From Gymnorhina tibicen (Eukaryota; Chordata; Aves; Passeriformes; Artamidae), in NCBI GenBank assembly GCA_013399875.1, contig VXAZ01006396.1, forward strand, positions 1 to 64,000: a stretch of DNA of 64,000 nucleotides. Direction: 5' to 3'. The notes under the pieces were generated by a model that worked only from the letters and a program-made list of their open reading frames with translations, was not told the DNA's origin and searched no databases. Shown in pieces: positions 11,543 to 24,600 of the stretch (position 1 is the stretch's first letter; every line of letters starts with the position of its first letter). The position numbers and the translations under genes were made by a program.

Positions 11543-14500
11543 GTTTTTTTCTCTCTTTCTTTTTAAAACACATATAGCCTCTATCTTTTCTGGCTCTCCA
11601 TGGGCTATTTGTATGATCCCCAGATTCTGTTCTATAAAGTCCTGGGTTGCTTATGTCAATTTAAACATTTTTTGATGTGACAAAAGGAAGGGAATTTTTA
11701 TTTTGAGGACTTACTTCTTCATATATTGAACCAATGAAGCATGGTTATGGCTAGAGTTGGATTATAGTCTGGACTCAGTAAACTTCAGGGATTTTATTTA
11801 ACAAGCTCTAACTTCCAAGGATAACTAAAAATTGCATTGCAGCCTAAAAACCACTCAGCAACAAATCTGTCTGGGCATTACAAGTAGATTTTTATTTATG
11901 AATGTACTTAAGCATATGAAATTCATAAATTTCTCTTCCTCATTAGCTTACAGAGGGATTGCATGTTACAGTTTACTAAGAAATGCAATATTGGCCACAT
12001 ATAAACTAGACTGACAGAGAAGGAAAAATCAGTTGGAAAAGCTTTTCAGTTGGAGTTTTGAGGAGACTGTTGGGGTAGAGATCTGAAAGCAACCTTTTTC
12101 ATCTGCATTTGCAATGAAAGAGGGGAAAATACTGCTCTCAAGTGCTGCCTGCATGACCTTGGTGTGTCTGTACAAAAAGTGTCTGTAGCCCCAGAACTCA
12201 ACTGAATTTGTGTTTGCTATTTTCTTTGTTTTTCTTGCAAAGTCTTGTACTCCTTGAGAATCATGGAAAGGAGGGAAGGATGTGAAATGCATGAGAATGG
12301 GGCTGCACGAGACTTACTAATCTCCAAGTGAGGGCTTTAAAAGACTTTTTTTGCTTAGGTAAAAGCTGAGAAAAACCTGACAGGCCAGCAAAACTAACAA
12401 AAGGTCTTGGTCTTACTGTGATAAGTGTTGGAGCACCTCACAGTGAGTACTTTCCTAGGATACTCTTAGGGTTCACAGCTGTGAATGAACTCCAGCTAGG
12501 GAGTGGAAAGGCGTTTTATATCCTAAAGCTAAATGAAATCTCAAATGCTGTCTCCTTCTTGGATTTAGGATGCAGTCCACAGCCTGCAGCTTCACACTGC
12601 TGAATGAGTAACAGTCAAAACTTAAAGCTCTCCAAGGTTTATGTACCTGAACTCCAGAAGGTGACCATGGCAGCCTTCAGTGTACTACAGGACTTACTCA
12701 GAGAACAGGAAACTGGGTTTTATGTCAGATAGTGCTTGAATTCACAACACTCCCCATAAGGAATGTTTCAAACCATCAGGCTGTAGATAACAACAGAACT
12801 AGTTTCCGTGTCACCATAATGCAAGGATTTTGACTTGGATGTTTTTGGAATCATTTTAGAATGGCCAATTAAATAAAAGTAGTATGTATCTAAGTATTTT
12901 GATGTTGATGATTTTGTAACAATTGCAGAAAAACATTAATCAGAATTTTTTTCCAAGTTCTCATGTAAGTATAGGTTTTAAAATGTAGCAAATTGGCTGA
13001 AATTTTGGACTCAAAAACTTTCCCAAACACAAACTTACATCCAGTGGAAACACTCAGGTTACACCTTATTTCATGCTTCAACCATGCAAAACCATTAAGT
13101 CTGCTACAGTGTTTCAGCACAAACCCATAAATCACCTTGAGAGTAGTTGAAAGGCCACAGAATTAGTGACCCTACTCTAAGTTTTGAATTCACAGCAAAA
13201 CTGCAAACCAATTAGCTTTCATGTTAGACTTTTTGTGCGGGTCTCTTCAGACATTAGCCCTGTTCTTTAACTGTATCCCTGCATCTTCCAATATTTAGGA
13301 GAAAAAGCTTTGAGTAAACAAAAGCCACAAATAGAAAATAGGTACACACTATATGAAAAGGGCTGTTTGTGATCTGTCAGAAGGTTAACCTAAAATTACA
13401 TTAGTAATCCCAGGCTTGTACTATAATTTAGGACATCTCAGTATGAGAAACAAGTGAGTAATTTTCAAGAAAATCGTATTTTCTCTTTCAGAGAATGTCT
13501 TGAATGATTGAATACAGGAGAAATAGAAACACTCTGGAAACATCCCAGTCTGTTCCACCAGCAACGCCATAAGGCAGTCAGGTCAGAGAATAGCTCACTT
13601 GGATGTAGAAGAACTGACTTGTATTTTGAGCAGCTGAAGATCGATTTCAGTATGTTTGTCTCTGGGGATTGCATTTTTAGCATGTTAGAATATGTTACTC
13701 TGAGTGTACGTGCAATTCAAATATGAGTCACATTTGTTTCAATACATATATGCCATCTTCATGTAACGTGAGCAGCAGCAAACAAGAAAAAAATGCGCTT
13801 TTGCATATGTATGTGTTTGAACATTGTTTAGACAATCCTCAGAAATGGAGTATGAAAGTCTCCAAAATACTCTGTTCTACCCCACAAGGAACAGATTAGA
13901 GTTGTTAACTGAATCTGTTCACAGTGAAAACACACACTGTGGATGCCCAGTTGTAAAGACAGAAAGCCTGATTCATTCCTGTTAAACAGAGTTGTGGAAG
14001 AAATCCATGTTGCCGTCCATGTGTGGGTAACAACCATTCCCTTATCCTAGCCATCTTGTACTTTGACTGATGGGGATAATACATTTTAAGCATGTTGTAA
14101 TGCCAGACTGTTGTGGCATAATCAAGTCCCTAAAATTATATGCAAATTTTTGAAGCTGAAGGCAGAAGACCCTGTTTTTACAAGGTTGAACCAGGTAGGG
14201 AAAGATTCTTCCAGTCAAGCAGTATTTGCCTTAACTAGAAAAAATTACTGTTTGCTTAATTTTTTTGCATTTAACCAAAGGCAAATTGTTGTTAACAGAT
14301 GCTGGTTGGCTGCAGGATGGAGGCTTGAGAGTGTGTTAGTAAATATCCTTGACAACAAACTTTTTTAACATAGTCAAGAGAAACCTTTAGTGCAGCCAAA
14401 ATATCTGCAGAATTCACTCAACATGCTCAGATGTAAGCCATCTTCTGTTTCTTTACAAGCAAAGAAACCACACAGTAAAAAAAGCTAAGCAAAAAAACCT

Positions 14501-15572
14501 GCAAAAAATCCTTCACAGTATGCATTTGACTAAATAATGTAGTTTTCTCCATAAGGTTCAACAGTGGAAAACTGTTGCATAATATTTCATAATTCCTATG
14601 TTTTCCATACATTTTATTCAGTTGCATAAGATAAATCAAACATATCAGAAAATCCTACTATAGGATAGTTAACAAAAATAAATGAACCTAGTATGATTTG
14701 AATGGAATATACCTGCCTTTTATGTTGTAGTGGTACACCAATTGCTTATCTAGAGAGAGAAATTATTTGCCATCAGGCCCATAGTAACAGTGTCTGAATC
14801 AGGCTCTATAGCTAGTATAAAACACTATGACCTTGATTTTGGGTGTCGGCTTTATCTTGGGAATAGTCCCACAGAAATTGAGGAAAACATGAGAAAAGAT
14901 AGGCAAGTCTGTAGAGTGCCAATGTAAATTAAATGAATTTTTTCAGACTTGTGAGAAAGTCTGAATTTCATAGCAATTAACTTAAGCATTACCAACACTG
15001 TGTCTATGTATTCAGATATGCATTTAAAAGACTTTCTGGCAGCAGAATATTATATGTCTTCAATGTGTGTCCACTGATATCTTAGCTGTAGATTTTTAAA
15101 AATACCACTGACTCTCCTTGGGATTTGCATTCCTAAATTTTAGAGTACACTCTGATTTTAGAGTACAGACTTGAAAATCACCATCGTCTTTTAATTGAAG
15201 ATAGAAATTAAAATTTCCAGCTTACCTACTTGCTCCTAAATGTGTGTCAGGGAAGGTGTCTGCACCTTTTCCATTTTTAGTTGAGTAATCTAAAGTTCGC
15301 AATCAAGGGCTTAAAAAATTATCTGTATTGCTAATACTTTTAGGACATGAAAACAGTGTCTGTAGTATTGTACAGCTGGCTATCTGATCAGTGGAGTGTT
15401 GAAAATACGTGCATAACACTAAATTTCTCAGGAAGTCTATCCAAGGTAAAGGAAACAAATAACGCAGTGTGATGAGTCACTAACGTATGTTTTAGCAGAG
15501 GTGAAACTGCATTGTGCCAGCACTTTGTTAGTAAGAGCAGTGCATCTTCATTTTGTGCTTATTCTGCAATGT

Positions 15573-15594
15573 TAGTGGAAAAATATTTCCACTA
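15573..15594. repeat. 9-bp palindrome with 4-nt loop
   Basis: TAGTGGAAA (15573-15581) and TTTCCACTA (15586-15594) are exact reverse complements around AATA. The stem is short. TGGAAA/TTTCCA is the core of NFAT-type binding sites, so it could be a paired protein-binding site as easily as a chance palindrome. Confidence 0.8.
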
Positions 15595-18500
15595 CAGGGG
15601 CAGTGAGCATATGTAATGCAAACATTTTGACAGTGAATGTAAACGGCTTTCCTGCATTTTAAACCATTAAATCAAGGACACAAATTTCCATGGTTTTGCA
15701 GATTGCAATCTTCGCTGACTATAGAGAAGATGGTGTTGCATCTGTTTTGTGTTTATAATTGCATGCTATGTTGTGCCACTGTGACTGAATTTTAATAAAC
15801 ATGGGGGTCATTAATTGTTATGGACGTTGGGGTCTCACTTGTAACTATGCTGCAGAGATCCAATAATACAGAAAAAATGTTTTTTAAAGAAATAAACAGT
15901 GATTGGGATGACTCAAATATTGCTCTTGCTTGCTCATCTGATAGAAAAGTACGACAGCCTGCCCCCATTTGATTTCTGACTTCTTGCATTCCAGTTTCAG
16001 TCTGGTGACTTAAACTCTATATTTTTGGCTTGGTACGTGAACAGGAGCCTCAGGGGAGTACTCTCCATCAGACTGCTCTATCTAGGTTTCTGTCACTGCC
16101 TCTGTCATTGGAGAGCATGTAGGGTCTGTCGGAAAATGCTTTCCCCAGCTCTCTTCTCCATCCCTCCACCCTGTCCCAAAATAGTTTTGCAGGGAAAATG
16201 AAAGTCTTCTTGAGCTGAAGCAGAAAGCACGTCTCAGGATGGACCCTGTATGCCAGGGAACAGTGCCCCAGGGAAAGAAAGAGCCACAGACTTGTGGCTC
16301 AGGAGGCTTTTTGTGGAGTGGGAAAAGCTAAAAATTGAGTTACCAGCAACAGGGCAATGATTTGTGAAAGAAGTAATTTGACTCTCTTGGCTTAAAGGAA
16401 AAGTTTTCTTTTCTAATAAATTATTTTTCCCCCTGGTTAGTAAATCATTTCCCCTTCCTAATATGCTTAATTTGCTATTCCCTTTAATTATTGCTTGTCC
16501 AGGTGGATCTTAAAGGCTCCTACTTAAAAGGAGTCTAACCTAACCCTGGCAAAAAGCCACCCCCTGCCACATCATTAACTGAAAGACAATCATACTCTGT
16601 CTTGCCTTATAACAATACAGACAGGGTTCCAAATGCTGCAGTAAGTGTTTTTCTCAAGGCAATATCTTGCATTAATAGGAAAGAGTATGGTGGAGGTTGT
16701 GTCAGGCCCATCAGACCCTTCTTGAATTAAATGAGAGTATATTAATATGAGAGTTTGTGTCCCTTGGATAATGTAGTTTCACAGAAATGAAGGGGATGGT
16801 ATTTCTTAGAGGAAAATTGCCTTTGCACTGTCATTACCTGACTTTAACACTAACCTGTTACAATATAGTATTGTAACTCACTTCCCATGGGAAGAAAAAA
16901 AAAAATTGGGAACATAGTTTTTATGGAAAGAAAGAAGGGTTTTTTCCATCCTGAGCCTAAAAGTATTGAGCTGCATTTATCCTAAAGCCCTGCTTCTATC
17001 TCAGTATATGGCTAGCAAACTTGTACATTGGGTTTTATTTCTAAATCAGCTGTGCAGCACTGTAGAACATCTACTGGATACTTTGACTCACAGCTGCCTC
17101 GTCCTGGTATCTTAAAGTCATTTCCAGTAGCATACGATATGTTCCTTGGATCTTTGTATCTGGAGGAAGGAAATGGAAGAGAAGGGGTGAAGAGAAAACT
17201 GAGACACCCCAAAGTCCCAAGGTTGCCTGATCCCTCTGTGCACTACATTTCCCACAAAAAACCGACCAGCTCTGTCTGCTGTGAAACACCTAATATGTCT
17301 ACAGCTTTTATAACATGCTCCTCCTCAAAGCGTTTAATCTTCATGGGAAGACAGCCGTTGTATCTCCCTTCTGTCCTGAAAATGTGTTTGGGAACTCAAG
17401 TTTGAGAGAGCCCAGCATGCTGATTGCTAGAGACACATCAAAGGAGCAGCACTGAAGCAATGGGAGCTCCCAGCCCAGGAGTTTGGTACTCTAAGGCACA
17501 GACTGCAGAATGACTCTGCATTTTAAAGGACCAATTATCGATTGTCAGAAGAGCGGTATGAAGGATAAGGTGTCTTGCAAGATGCAGTTGGAGCCATTCT
17601 GATTAGGCCAGTGCCTCGGGAGCCTGCATCCCTAAACGAAAACTTTTCAGACAGACAAAGAAGCTGGTCAGTGTTTTGGAACACCATTGATCCACCACTG
17701 AAGAAGGGACCAAGCATCCCAGTGCTGGGCTTCCTCTGTGCCGTGCCAGCCTTGTGGTGGCAGAGGAAGGGAACTGCTGGGTGACATTGGTAAGGGCCAA
17801 ATTCCTATTTATGCCTTATCAGATTAGGATAAGTTTTACAAACTGCAAGGCCGCACTTCATCTGCTGTGCTATGTCCAGGGAATCCTTAAATTTTTTGAT
17901 TTTTGCAGCACTGGAAAGATATTATTAATTACAGTGTAAAAGAATAGCTGTTTGAGCACATGCTTGAGTTAGAAAAAGAAACATGGGAAGCCTTCCTTTC
18001 ATTAATGTTTATTAGGATCCTCTACTTGTCTTGCATTTAGGTACACAGTTTTAGAAGAACAGCATTTTGGTCAATTGGTATGGTAAGGATGCAATTTTGT
18101 CTGCCTGTCCTTACTAATTCAGACTTTTTTGAAATAGCCAGCTAACCAGCCTCATGTAGAAGTTTCTTTATTCACCATATTTAATGATAATAAGCTTGCC
18201 TTCTACCCTTATTTTTTATTCCAACTTTCAAATCCTTCATGTGAATGAGATTTAAATTTGACTTAATGAAAAATTCGTCTCCTGTGTTAACAAAAATTGT
18301 CGAAGAACTTAATAAGAAGAAGTGCAATTATCCAAAGTTTTCATGAGAAGGGAAGTGAAAATCAATTCCTAAACACAGCAAGGTTCAGTGGCAGTAGCAC
18401 CACTATAGATATGTGTATATATACATAGTGTTACTATATCCACTTAATGGACTAAGCTGAGATGATAAGACTCTTTCCAGATGGCTTTTATGTTCCAGCT

Positions 18501-18616
18501 ATTCACAATTGCAGCATTTGCTTTGGAAGGACAACCGCAGCCAGTGTGAGCTGCATGTATTAATGGCCAGCCTGGTGCCACATCACACCCAGAGCCCAGA
18601 GTACAGCCCAGACCAC

Positions 18617-18672
18617 TGAATCATAGAATGGTTTGGGTTGGAAGGGGACTTTGAAGATCATCTAGTTCCATC
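18617..18672 (-). mobile_element. CR1 3' tail fragment
   Basis: Read on the minus strand, this ends with the CR1 terminus. On the plus strand it starts GAATCATAGAATGGTTTGGG and continues GTTGGAAGGGGACTTTGAAGAT. Only about 56 nt survives before unrelated sequence. The AACCATTCTATGATTC form of the terminus and the CTTCAAAGTCCCCTTCCAAC block differ from the 33.5 kb copy (CAACCTAAATAATTCTATGAT). This points to a different CR1 subfamily and a separate insertion. Confidence 0.88.
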
Positions 18673-21600
18673 ACTCACAGAAGTGTGGAATTTGGTCCAA
18701 ACACTGTATTTCTGCGATTGCATTTCCAGGAAACAGGAGGGAAGACAAAAGGTAACACTGAATAATACATCATTCTTTGAATAAAAATGTCCTCTGCAGG
18801 TTACTCATATTGGATTTAGCTGGCCTCATTGGTGTACGGTTGACTCAGTGCATGCTTATGCCTGTCACTGTTCACTGACTCCAAAACTAAATAGATCTCC
18901 TCACTGGGGCAGTGTTCACTGATCAGGGAGTCATTATAAGGTGCCATAATGTGGAAGGATGCTGTCTGTCCATGGAATCTGCTTGACACTTCTGCTGCAT
19001 AGAAGATCCCTGTTATAAAACTGGAGTATTACACAATAACTAAGAGATTTATGCTTAAAATATCATGAAATATATGAAATGAATCTGTGAAATTAAATCT
19101 TTCGTTTCCATGTGGGAATTTGGGTTGTACCATAATGGGATTGTTCCACTTGTGGGTCTTGAGGCAGGAATATGCCCAGTCCAGCAACACACTATGAGCT
19201 CTCATTGCCGTAGTGTTCTTGTTGCATCCACCCTTCTTCTTCAGATCTGCCATTAACACCACAGGCTCCTCCTGTCAGCTCCTGTCAGGACCCTTCCAGC
19301 ATCTGCTTATTGCAGCACCACTGTTACACTTGCCTCTGGAAGGAGGTGTTGCACCATTGCCCATAAGGCCACAGAACAAAAGGAGAAAGAGAAAGCGATT
19401 ACGTGGGTCAGGGTTGGGTGTATGGACTGTTTGACTTCTTCCTTCCTCCCTCATCAGCTGACTGTGCTTGTATCCGGCAGGGCTGATAGAGCAGGACAGC
19501 CAGCATCTGGTGTTTCAGGCTTGGCTATCTTGGAAGCAGAAACCCTGGCACTCCCTGTGGGTTCTTTTTCTTTTCCTGGCAAATTACCTGGAGGCCTGAA
19601 AAGCCTCTGGATGAGGCCTACAAGACCAGTATGGCTCACAGCTTCCAGGTGACAGGAAGAGTGGTTTTCAGTGGCGCATGAGCAGGTGGCAGAAGTGCAC
19701 TAAATTCAGAGCTTGGGGGACAAGGTCCTGCCCTCAGGGCCTTTAATCAGGGTCCTTCATTCAGGCTGAGGTGCAAATGGTGCAGTATTAATCCCTGAGA
19801 GAACCAAACTGTCTGTTCTCCTCTTCACATGGGCTTGGAAAAGGGACCAGGACCCCATAGACCAATGGCTCTTAGTGCTCCCAAAACCATCCGGAAGCCC
19901 CCGCAACCTTACTGGGCTCTGTCTCCTGGTCCGTCCTGCTGATCAGAAACTAAATACCAGGTGGGGACCACATCTTACGTGCCTCAACAAAAAGCCAAGA
20001 AACACCCCTGCCATCATCACCCAAAGCAGAAGTAAGAGCATTTGGCTTGAAGCAACCCCCCAGAGGTTTCAACCCAAAGAAATCCTTGCCCCTCTTTCTC
20101 CCCTCTCTCTCAACTACTGGGGGCCTTGAAGGGGTGGTGGGGAGCTGTGAGTGACCCCCAGCAAGCCAGTGGCTGGGTTTTAAGGGGGAGAGGCCGGGGA
20201 ATCAGGTGTCTGGGGTGGAAGCCTCCTGAGGCACCTCTTCCAGCCCCCCGGGTGCCTGTCTACTCACCCTTGTCCTCCCACCAGGCTCGGAGAAACAAAA
20301 AACCCACGGTGGGACAGCCTGGGTAAAATAACACGGACAAGCTGACCACCAAAATAGTTTTGCTTAATCCAGAGCACAGCTGGGCACCGCCTTGCTTGCA
20401 GGGGAGCTGCCACAGCTGCCATTCTGAGGCAAAAACCCCCAAATTTCATCCTTTCTGAGCTCTGCCAAAACACAGCCCTCCACTGCTAGTTCTGCCCTTG
20501 TTCCATACCTTTAAAATACATGCGCACAGGGGAAAGGGGAGAAGTAAAAATATAAGCCAGCCTCAGACTTTCCTGCTCTTAGGCTCTTTAGGGTTTTCAA
20601 AGTTCACAGTTTCCTTGAGGGGAAAAATAGTTAATGTGTCAAAAGATGCCAGGCCTCCTGGCTTGGAGCAGGACTTACCGAGTTCACTTGCTAGCTGTGT
20701 CAGGGTTTGTTTGCCAATTAAACCTCTTCTAATGAGAAATAAACCATTCATTAACGGGTAAACATCTGTTTAGACTATGGTGTCCTCCTTTCTCCTAAAA
20801 TGCAGCATCACAGGAACAGCTATTTTTAATGCTGATGGTTTTTAGCTGCAATAAAAAGTCCTCCTTTTTGCAGTATTTAAAAAGAATTGATGTTTGCATA
20901 ACAAATTAAAGAAACTCAGACTGGGAATGCACACATCTGCAGGATGTCCTCGAGGCACTAACCTTACCCAAGAACACAAAGTCCTTGTTATGATATGCAA
21001 ACTAATGAATCAGCTGAAGGAAGCATTTATATTTTGACAGTGTTTTAACTTTCTTTGCCTCAAATTAGCTGTGACTATGGCTGTGACTCTGTAAGATTCT
21101 GTGAACTTTCCAGCTAAAATTAGTCTTTCCACTTCTGGTTGTTATCACAGAAGAAATAATTTTCTGGAAAAGTAATAACTGATCTGAAGCTACCCCTTGC
21201 ACATATTGATATTTGGAGAAGACAGGTTGCTGATCATAACTGTGTTTTTGCACTTTTGCCTGGGATATGCTAAACCTATACTGATCTCAGCTGGTTTAAA
21301 CGTAAAATTAAACTCTGGTCGAGTAGCAGCACTGATTGTGTGTGGATAGGCAATCACACAATGTCAATTTTTGTATATTATTCCATGAACAGATGAAGTA
21401 GCTTCATAGCTAAAATATTGCATGTTCTGTGGCTTACTGCTTTTTATTAAAATGATGCCTTGTTTGTTGACATTTTTCTGTCAGAGTGAATTTTTAAGAG
21501 GCTGAAAGTCAATTCATTGGCATTTTTGACTAACATTTATTAATGTCTGTATTTGGCATTTTGTGCAGTGCTTCCTTAGCCACTAGAATATCTTTGATTT

Positions 21601-24600
21601 TCCAGACATCAAGGTCCTTTGTTCTTCTGCCTGGATATCTGCTCCAGAATTAGTTTGAAAACATTTAATTGGTAATAAATAGCTCTTCTGGTTTGTTGGG
21701 GTTTTGTTTTGGTTTGCCTTGCTTTTTTGTTTTTACAGTGCTTGGGCTTTGACATTGATTTGCCAAACTCAAAGCTTTACCCCTGATCAGGTTGGAGGAA
21801 AAGGGTGTTATGTGGCCTTCTTTGGCTTGTATCACAGGGGAGTTCAGATTTGAGTTTGTGCTGCAGTTGTCCCGGCTGTCTTCAACACGCAGAAATATTT
21901 GAGTTGTAGTATGCTTTGTGAAAGCATGTCTGCAGCACACTCCCAGGTGTAATTTTATTCCAGCTGCCTGAGATAGAAGTTCTTTGCTGTAGAGCCTGTT
22001 TTGGTATCTATACTCTCTGGCACAATGACCCAAGAGCCAAAAGCTGTGCTGCAGTGCCAAAGAAGAGGGGGCTTGTTTGTATTGCAGCACGAAAACAGGG
22101 GGCTGGTACCCCCACTGTGGGAAGGGCAACATGTCCTGGGCCATTTACGTGTGTAATGCTCATGCAAAACTCTCATCAAGCCATGCTGGAGATATTATTT
22201 AAAAGAACAGTTCGTATTCTTATTCAAAGTACACAAACACTGCTGACAAGGTCAGTGTCTAGAAGGATTAGCTGGCATGTAAAGGCCAACCATGTAAATA
22301 AAGCTCCTCAGGAGTAGCATTAACTTGTCTTGTAGTACATAGATTTATTTAGTACCTTTCTTCATTTCTTTATTCTGCAAGTAAGCCTTTGTATTTGCTT
22401 ACGCTGTCTCTCACTTCTTATCTTCCTTTCCCCTTCTCTTTCCTTCTGTAGTGTGCTGACAGGTGATATTTCTAAGTGACATTTCTTCCACCTTGTTTAT
22501 ATGTGTTTCTCTTACTCATTGCTTGAGCATATGGTGAAAAAAGAAGGTGGTCCTTTTTAAGTTTGAGTATCCAATAACTGAGGTGTGGTACATTTGCAAA
22601 ACACTGCCTTGAGATTAGATGATGAGCACCTTTACACACCCACATGCACACACGTTGTTCTGCCTCTGAAAAGGCACCTTACCTATAAAATACTTGTTTC
22701 TTTAAAAAGCATGGAATTACTGCAGAGGATTCCAATGTTTTAGAACTGGATAGGACTATAGTACGAAGCTACTTGCTGGTCATTTCCTTGCTAAAATAAC
22801 TCAGGTCATAAAACCACAGTTCCAATCACTGCAGTGGAAGCAAACACTTGGAAAATAAATAAAAATAATAAATGAAAGTCACTTCTCATCCATGACAAAG
22901 TTATTTTTTCTCTGTTTTCCAATGTATTTTTTCTAAACTTGAAGACTTTAGGAACACGACGGCCAGACAGCTGTGGTTGTTCCAGAAACAAAGATAAGAG
23001 CCCTTTTATATATATTTTTTCTCTGTGCACTTTACACTACTTTTATACCATTGAAATTCTCTGTTGTTGTAAGTGCCAACACCATCTTCACTCATCCATT
23101 TTTCACTTTGTCTAAGTTTCCTCTGCACTTAGGAGGCTCTTCACCTGCTGCTGCTGGGACACATCCCCGTTCCCAGATCTCCCGTGCCGTTGTTACAAGC
23201 ACTGCTTTTGCTCCCTGGGGCTGGCCCCAGCCCTGGCTCCGATCCACTCCTCCGGTACTGCACTCCCCACTGTTGCTTTGTTTTGTAGAGTGACAGTCTT
23301 TGCAAGCCTGAAGTGTCTTTCCTCCCGACTTGGTTGTTTCTGCTTTTCCCTCATTTGTTCCTACTTCTTGTAGCAGCCACAACATGCTAGGTTTTTGACA
23401 TAGAAAAAGTCCCAGCCTCAGAGAACCTGCCATATCACATTATTCCTATTCCAGCTGTTATTTTGTCACACCAGATAATTTTTGTATTCAGCTCTTTCTT
23501 TCCAACCTCTGTTTCACTACATAACACACCTTGTGGTTTCTGTGGCTGTATTTGAAAGAGGATGTATCTAAAATAAATCAAATAGCTGTCAGATTAATAA
23601 AACATATATATAATAAAAAACTGTATAAAATTTCCATTCTTTCCCATCCTATTGTGTTATGCTAACTACAGTCAATATTTTCAGTTTAGTTGCCTTACAT
23701 TGGTTCTTAAAATGTATATTTAAGCATCTAAATAAAGAGTGTACCAAAGAGAAAGGTCAATGTCTACAGATTTGTGGATATCTAGAAGATTCTCAGATCA
23801 AACCTTAGTAGTGCTTTTTGGTTTTTTACAAGGTTTTGGTGCCACACTAGGCATTACCAACTCCATCTGTCCAAAATCCATGACTCATCAAAATACAGAA
23901 ATTGGCTTAAGAATTTTGAGATTAAAACCAACTTGAACAAGAGCTTGTTCTGTTTTCCATTATTTGTTTTTGTTTGCTGATGCTGCTGTCTTTAAAGCTC
24001 CATTTTCAGGATTCTTTTCTTCACAACCAGGAGGGAATAGCAAATGCCTTTGCTGCCAAATGAGAGCTTCACAGTGCCATGTGAATTCAAGAACTGTGGC
24101 TTTTATTATTTTATCGTGCTTGTTTGTAATACTTCAGGGTCCTCCCAGAGCTGGTAACAAAGGATTTAACTTTGAAAATTTTAGCATCTGCGTCTGATGA
24201 CATCTTTGTAGGACTTCTTATGGGCCTGAGCTTTGAAATAGCTCCATGAATCTGCTGAAATAAGGCTCTAGGTCTAATCCTACTTACACACCGCTGGTCT
24301 TGTGTTTCACAAAAGCAGTGTCACAGAAATATGAGCATTGAGGAGACACTCTTAGCCCATAAATTAGGTTCTTGGCTATAAGGTTTCATCTTTAGCTTAC
24401 TAGGTGAGAGTTATATGGTGTCACTTTCATTAGTGCAGAATTTGGATCTATTCTATTTCCTGGTGGGTTTATAATTTTTTGCTTTATTCTCTGGTATGTG
24501 TGACCCTCTGTAGATGTGGTACACAGCTGCAGCTGTTAAATCTGTGCAAATCAACATGGACTAAAAGTTTGTCTTCCTCAGCACTTGATACACTTCAGTG

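Larger units (their letters stand above)
7601..18616. other. Unique AT-rich noncoding DNA
   Basis: No gene recognised in 11 kb. The contents are the 9838-9874 hairpin, a 9-bp palindrome at 15573-15594, a 14-bp tandem duplication at 11515-11542, a degenerate (TG)n run near 10827-10846 and an A11 run at 16895-16905. Two 13-nt copies of ATTTTAGAGTACA lie 18 bp apart (15137-15149 and 15155-15167). The longest open frame (17028-17405, +) has no recognisable domain. Confidence 0.6.

Noticed and set aside
21665..22144. 159-codon - strand frame
   Set aside because: No recognisable domain. Its C-terminal KTKKQGKPKQNPNKPEE-type end comes from T/G-rich low-complexity DNA at 21690-21740.
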